A DNA stretch of 6,396 bases from Acidobacteriota bacterium (GTDB taxonomy: Bacteria > Acidobacteriota > Blastocatellia > Pyrinomonadales > Pyrinomonadaceae), in contig JAIVJP010000402.1 of the NCBI GenBank assembly GCA_020199975.1, forward strand, positions 1-6,396, written 5' to 3'. The notes below the pieces were generated by a model. It saw nothing but the letters and a program-made list of their open reading frames with translations. It was not told where the DNA came from and did no database searches. The position numbers and the translations under genes are program-made. Positions within the stretch are counted from its first letter, which is position 1. Every line of letters starts with the position of its first letter. Shown one piece after another: positions 3,082-6,396 of this stretch.

Positions 3082-5661
3082 GTGTCCCAACCCCAGCCCC
3101 AACTAGCCCTTCAAGAACTTGCGAGCGTTATCGCGGAGGCTCAGAACCTTCACAACAAGACAGATGCTTTCAAAGTGCTGTCGAAAAGTGCGAACCTTTT
3201 GTGGCTACAATCTCCCACCAAGTCCCGGTATATGTTTCAGCAACTGTGGCAGCTAACGAACGAACAAATAGGAGAAAACGATGAACGCGAAGATGCGCGT
3301 ACCGACATTCTGCGGTATCTGGCTCCCAGGGACTCGAAGTTAGCAGCCAAGTTATTGGAGGAGGCATCGGCGGATTCTACCAACCCCCGAGAAGCACCCT
3401 ATAGTCAACAAGTCAAAGGGAGTGACCCCACCTCACGAAGACTCGTACACCTGGCCTCTAAGTTGGTTCAGCAGGAGGACAGTACTCAAGCCGCTAGAGT
3501 GGTGGAGCGTGCTCTCGCTGTGAGTGTCACTCCTGCGGCACTTCCAACTCTTACAAAATTGAGACAAAGAAGTCCCGTCCTCGCCGACTCCGTGGTATCA
3601 CGAACCCTGGACAGACTTAAAACCCGACCTACAGTGTTATCGCTGCCTAGCCTTTACTTACTGGTAGATTATGTTTTTCCCGCGAGTAATGTGGATGCGA
3701 ATGCCGCCACGGTGAATGCTCCAAGTCAAACGCTTCGGGCTCAGTATTTCTCGACGTCTTACAACATACTCAAGAAATCTCTTAAAGAGTCAGAAGCACT
3801 GTTATCGAAGGAGCAAGCCTATTCAAAGAACGACCTTCGCTTCCGGTCGATATATCAGAATCAGCTTGCAGGAGTACTTGTGGCACTGGCGCCTAAATTT
3901 GCCCCAGAACTCATACCTGAGTTAAGGACTCTAGCGACGGAGAAGTTTGCGGCACTTTCTCCTAATGCCGCGGTAATGTCTCGCTTTACCCGCTTGCGCC
4001 TAAGTGATAGTGAAGAAAGTTCTGGAGATAGGTCTACGGACATTGCCGTCGCACTCGCAAAGGGCGATATTTATGAAGCCGAACGATTGCTCGGCGAAGT
4101 TAAAGATGAAAAGTTTAGAAAGGCGGTGGCACAAACAATAGCCAAAGTCGCATTTGACTTGCACTTGGCTAAATCCGAGTTAGACGACGCTCTTTCCCAA
4201 GCGCGTAAATTAGAAGATCATGAAGCTAAAGCAATTGCATTTGCACAGTTGGCACGCGTCGCCCGCGCAAAACGTGATACAGATTTTTCGAAGTTGGTCG
4301 TCGCGGAAGCACTAAGCTTTTTTAGCGAAAGCAAGTCGAGTGGTTTACAAGCGCGAGCCTTGCTTATGCTGGCGCCCGAGGCGTTGGACTTATCTGTGCC
4401 TGATTCTATTGACCTGCTTCGTCGCGCGGTAACAGTAATCAACGACTTGCCTGAGGTGAGTAAGACAGAAGGTTCCGGTAGTTTCCACTCATACAATCTG
4501 GATGATCCCCTCAGTTTAAAAGACGCGCCTGAACTGCAACGGGCGTTTTCAACCATTGCGTCCGAGGACCTCGAGGGAACCCTCTCAGTAGCCAGACAGA
4601 TTGGACCAAAACTGATTGGATTGCTTGCCAGACTAGCTACGCTGGAGACTGTACTTAAGAAAACTAAGAACAAGATCAAGCTGTCAGCGACTCCAATGCA
4701 TCATAGGGGGAATTCGCTCGAAGTAGCCCCAGCCTTTTTGCAAAGTGGTATGCGGAAACCCACAGGCGACTCGACAATCAAATTCGCACACAAAATGTCG
4801 CCAAAGCCAAGGCCGCTTTCCGACTGTTCTTGCAGCCCTTGCATGGTTAAAACCTCTCTATCGCCCCCAACTCCCGGTCCGTGGTGGGACTGTGCGAGTG
4901 AGTGTTTGAGAACGGCAGGAGTGAGCCCGATATCGATCAGTCTTTGTGCCGCAGTGTGCGTAACGGGGAACATCCCGATTTGCGCGGTCTGTTTCGCGCT
5001 TCATGCTACAGCATTCAATTTTTGCGCGTTATACTGCGCCCTGTATGCGGAAGATCCTCCACCTGAAGTATGCTCCCCAGAGAGGCAAGTGGGCGTCAAC
5101 GGAGAGTGTCTCTCACCCATCCTCGTTGATACGGGAGGCAATGGCTTCAGCTTAACCAGCGGCGCTGGCGGCGTCGCCTTCGACCTTACCAGTGACGGGA
5201 CACCGGAGCGACTGTCGTGGACAGCTTCCGGTTCAGACGATTCTTGGCTCGCCTTAGACCGCAATGGCAACGGGGCCATAGATAATGGTCAAGAACTATT
5301 CGGCAACTACACTCCGCAGCCTCGACCTCCAGCCGGTGAGTTGAAAAACGGCTTCCTCGCTCTTGCTGAGTATGATAAGTCAGAGAACGGCGGCAACGCG
5401 GATGGCAAGATAAATAGTAGGGATGCCATCTTCTCATCCTTGCGCCTGTGGCAAGACACGAATCATAACGGCGTCTCAGAGCCGAACGAATTACACACCT
5501 TGTCTGAACTCGGCCTTAAGACTTTAGACCTCGACTATAAGATATCGAGACGGACTGATCAGTACGGCAACCAGTTCCGCTACCGGGCGAAGGTCAAGGA
5601 TGTAAACGATGCGCAGCTTGGTCGTTGGGCGTGGGATGTGTTTTTAGTCAGAGCACCATAA
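3082..5661 (+). CDS. Large exported protein: helical repeats, Cys-rich module, calcium-loop domain (signal peptide out of frame)
   Basis: The open frame encodes 859 residues counted from GTG 3082, which has no ribosome-binding site. The true start was probably ATG 2907, cut off by the 10-bp duplication. Residues 1-520 are amphipathic helices in degenerate repeats (for example IYEAERLLGEVKDEKFRKAV, EAKAIAFAQLARVARAK), like TPR/HEAT-type scaffolds. Residues about 521-580 form a basic linker. Residues 582-676 hold 13 cysteines: CSCSPC, then CxxxC at 604/608, 622/626 and 648/652, and CxxC at 634/637, in hydrophobic surroundings. Residues about 677-859 form a calcium-loop domain with LALDRNGNGAIDNGQELFGN (D726, N728, N730), a DKSENGGNADGKI loop and LRLWQDTNHNGVSEPNEL (D792). 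Related loops occur in FrpC/RTX-type proteins. An oxidising, calcium-rich location outside the cytoplasm is implied. No enzyme motif is seen. Role unknown: adhesin, scaffold or toxin-like protein are all possible. Confidence 0.8.
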   Translation: MSQPQPQLALQELASVIAEAQNLHNKTDAFKVLSKSANLLWLQSPTKSRYMFQQLWQLTNEQIGENDEREDARTDILRYLAPRDSKLAAKLLEEASADSTNPREAPYSQQVKGSDPTSRRLVHLASKLVQQEDSTQAARVVERALAVSVTPAALPTLTKLRQRSPVLADSVVSRTLDRLKTRPTVLSLPSLYLLVDYVFPASNVDANAATVNAPSQTLRAQYFSTSYNILKKSLKESEALLSKEQAYSKNDLRFRSIYQNQLAGVLVALAPKFAPELIPELRTLATEKFAALSPNAAVMSRFTRLRLSDSEESSGDRSTDIAVALAKGDIYEAERLLGEVKDEKFRKAVAQTIAKVAFDLHLAKSELDDALSQARKLEDHEAKAIAFAQLARVARAKRDTDFSKLVVAEALSFFSESKSSGLQARALLMLAPEALDLSVPDSIDLLRRAVTVINDLPEVSKTEGSGSFHSYNLDDPLSLKDAPELQRAFSTIASEDLEGTLSVARQIGPKLIGLLARLATLETVLKKTKNKIKLSATPMHHRGNSLEVAPAFLQSGMRKPTGDSTIKFAHKMSPKPRPLSDCSCSPCMVKTSLSPPTPGPWWDCASECLRTAGVSPISISLCAAVCVTGNIPICAVCFALHATAFNFCALYCALYAEDPPPEVCSPERQVGVNGECLSPILVDTGGNGFSLTSGAGGVAFDLTSDGTPERLSWTASGSDDSWLALDRNGNGAIDNGQELFGNYTPQPRPPAGELKNGFLALAEYDKSENGGNADGKINSRDAIFSSLRLWQDTNHNGVSEPNELHTLSELGLKTLDLDYKISRRTDQYGNQFRYRAKVKDVNDAQLGRWAWDVFLVRAP

Positions 5662-5691
5662 TGCGCGCTGATTCTGCCTTGAGCTTCCATC

Positions 5692-5729
5692 AAAACACCC
5701 GCGGTTCCGAGGAGCTTGCGGGTGTTTTT
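5692..5729. terminator. Strong bidirectional intrinsic terminator
   Basis: AAAACACCCGC (5692-5702) pairs perfectly over 11 bases with GCGGGTGTTTT (5718-5728) around a 15-base loop. On the plus strand the stem ends in five T; on the minus strand it ends in four. It sits between the convergent stops at 5661 (plus) and 5746 (minus), so it can end both the secreted-protein transcript and the recX transcript. This would separate recX from alaS transcriptionally. Confidence 0.9.
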
Positions 5730-5745
5730 CTGTCTCAACGGCACG

Positions 5746-6318
5746 TCATATATCGTCGTCAAGATCCGTTTTAGAAGCAGCTCGTACCTTCTCTGCGATT
5801 AGTTCAAAGGGAAACCCCTGGCGCATGAGGTGATCGAAGAGACTCTTGGCCTGGGCCCTGTTCTTTGGACGGCCGCGCACACGAGTGCGTTTCTCGATGG
5901 CCCGGTCGATCTGTTCCTCTTCAGAGACTTCCGCAAAAACCAGATCGAGAGCTTCATCAATGACGGTTTTATCGACCTTCTTCATCGCCAGGTCGCGTTT
6001 TAGTCGCTGCCGACCAAGCGGTCTCTGCCGCAGCTTCAAAGAAGCGTAACCGAAAGCAAACCGTTCGTCGTCTAGATACCCGTATTCACGCAATCTAGCC
6101 AACACCTCGTCTACCACCTTAACGGTCGCGCCCCTCGTCTGCAGAAGCAGTTCACGGAGTTCTGCTACAGACCGCGACTTAGCCGCCAGCAGTTTTATCG
6201 CGCGCTGAAATGTGCGGTGGCGACGCTCCTCCGGCGTCAGAGGTGCACTGGGAAGTGCTTCACTGGTCTCAGTCTTTGTGCATCTATGTCTTAGTCTTCG
6301 CATCGACGGAATCTTCAT
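5746..6318 (-). CDS. recX: Regulatory protein RecX
   Basis: RecX binds RecA filaments and modulates recombination and the SOS response in the cytoplasm. The 190-residue protein has the family's three-helix repeats: RTFQRAIKLLAAKSRSVAELRELL (35-58), then VVDEVLARLREYGYLDDERFAFGY (68-91, with the hallmark GYLDDERF), RPLGRQRLKRDLAMKKVD (99-116), and LFDHLMRQGFPFELIAEKV (160-178). Length is in the usual 150-200 range. ATG 6318 is used here; ATG 6303 is equally possible and would remove five residues. Neither has a clear Shine-Dalgarno. The N-terminal 30 residues are poorly structured and overlap the end of the upstream frame, suggesting coupled translation. The plus-strand neighbour is convergent with a shared terminator, and alaS is the next gene on this strand. 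Confidence 0.92.
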   Translation of the reverse strand: MKIPSMRRLRHRCTKTETSEALPSAPLTPEERRHRTFQRAIKLLAAKSRSVAELRELLLQTRGATVKVVDEVLARLREYGYLDDERFAFGYASLKLRQRPLGRQRLKRDLAMKKVDKTVIDEALDLVFAEVSEEEQIDRAIEKRTRVRGRPKNRAQAKSLFDHLMRQGFPFELIAEKVRAASKTDLDDDI

Positions 6319-6396
6319 CTAGTTTTTCATGCAGCGGTCGGTCCGGCTTCGTAAACAAAGGTGATCCCTGAAAGTAACTGCCATGCTCTTCTTGTC
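6284..6396 (-). CDS. C-terminal fragment of an unidentified gene upstream of recX
   Basis: A minus-strand frame entering at the right edge encodes about 37 codons (QEEHGSYFQGSPLFTKPDRP, then LHEKLDEDSVDAKTKT) and stops with TAG at 6284-6286. It overlaps the recX start at 6318 by 35 bases, or 20 if recX begins at 6303. The polar, charged tail looks protein-like, and an overlap of stop and start is typical of an operon. It does not resemble a RecA C-terminus that I know. With so little sequence I cannot name it, and a chance frame is possible. Confidence 0.35.
   Translation of the reverse strand, partial: QEEHGSYFQGSPLFTKPDRPLHEKLDEDSVDAKTKT

Noticed and set aside
3040..3090. Programmed ribosomal frameshift joining the two frames
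   Set aside because: I see no slippery heptamer, stimulatory stem or +1 shift-prone stop codon at the junction, while a 10-bp duplication accounts for the shift exactly.
2907..3284. Separate 125-residue secreted protein starting at 2907
   Set aside because: After about residue 51 the composition turns to out-of-frame nonsense over sequence that clearly encodes the body protein in the next frame; a split gene explains both frames.
766..5745. CRISPR array, tRNA gene, insertion sequence or phage attachment site in the accessory block
   Set aside because: I found no regularly spaced repeats, no tRNA-like cloverleaf, no transposase or integrase reading frame and no terminal inverted repeats.

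Overview
The window looks like a chromosomal segment of a non-model bacterium with roughly balanced base composition, most plausibly an Acidobacteriota member of the Blastocatellia type. The assignment is inference. It rests on recollection of the style of three proteins: a stand-alone AraC-type DNA-binding domain of about 118 residues, a secreted protein built of degenerate helical repeats, and a calcium-loop C-terminal module of the 'LDRNGNGxIDNGxELFG ... LRLWQDTNHNGxSEPxEL' kind.

The two edges are housekeeping genes on the minus strand. At the right are recX (5746-6318) and, overlapping its start, the last codons of an unidentified upstream gene. At the left is the first 255 codons of alaS (1-765). 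recX and alaS are close neighbours in many bacteria (recA-recX-alaS in enterobacteria). Here about 5 kb of plus-strand accessory DNA lies between them.

The accessory block reads left to right. First comes a 14-nt minisatellite touching a good sigma-70-like promoter (995-1023). Next is a gene for a minimal AraC-family regulator (1204-1560), then a 380-base gap with a perfect 9-bp hairpin and a possible 47-codon small ORF. A six-helix membrane protein of unknown family follows (1942-2697, start fixed by a perfect AGGAGG). After a 209-base gap with two hairpins comes a large gene for an exported protein (start 2907, stop 5661), closed by a strong bidirectional terminator (5692-5729) shared with convergent recX.

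The large gene is the centre of interest. Its start codon, ribosome-binding site and signal peptide (2907-3060) are out of frame with the 859-codon body. The break coincides with a 10-bp tandem duplication (3052-3071); removing one copy restores a continuous 914-residue secreted protein. A second, in-frame 27-bp duplication lies inside the signal peptide. The protein has three parts: an N-terminal helical-repeat region (about 520 residues), a module with 13 cysteines in CxCxxC/CxxxC/CxxC pairs, and a C-terminal calcium-loop domain. The allele is probably off, or was recently inactivated.

How the block works together is not proven. A split motif, GTCCTC(AT)GCAATCAGC, occurs in the leader of the regulator gene and again upstream of the small ORF and membrane gene. 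A shorter version (TCCTCGCA) lies upstream of the secreted-protein gene. This would fit a small locus controlled by the AraC-type protein, with the membrane protein and secreted protein as targets.
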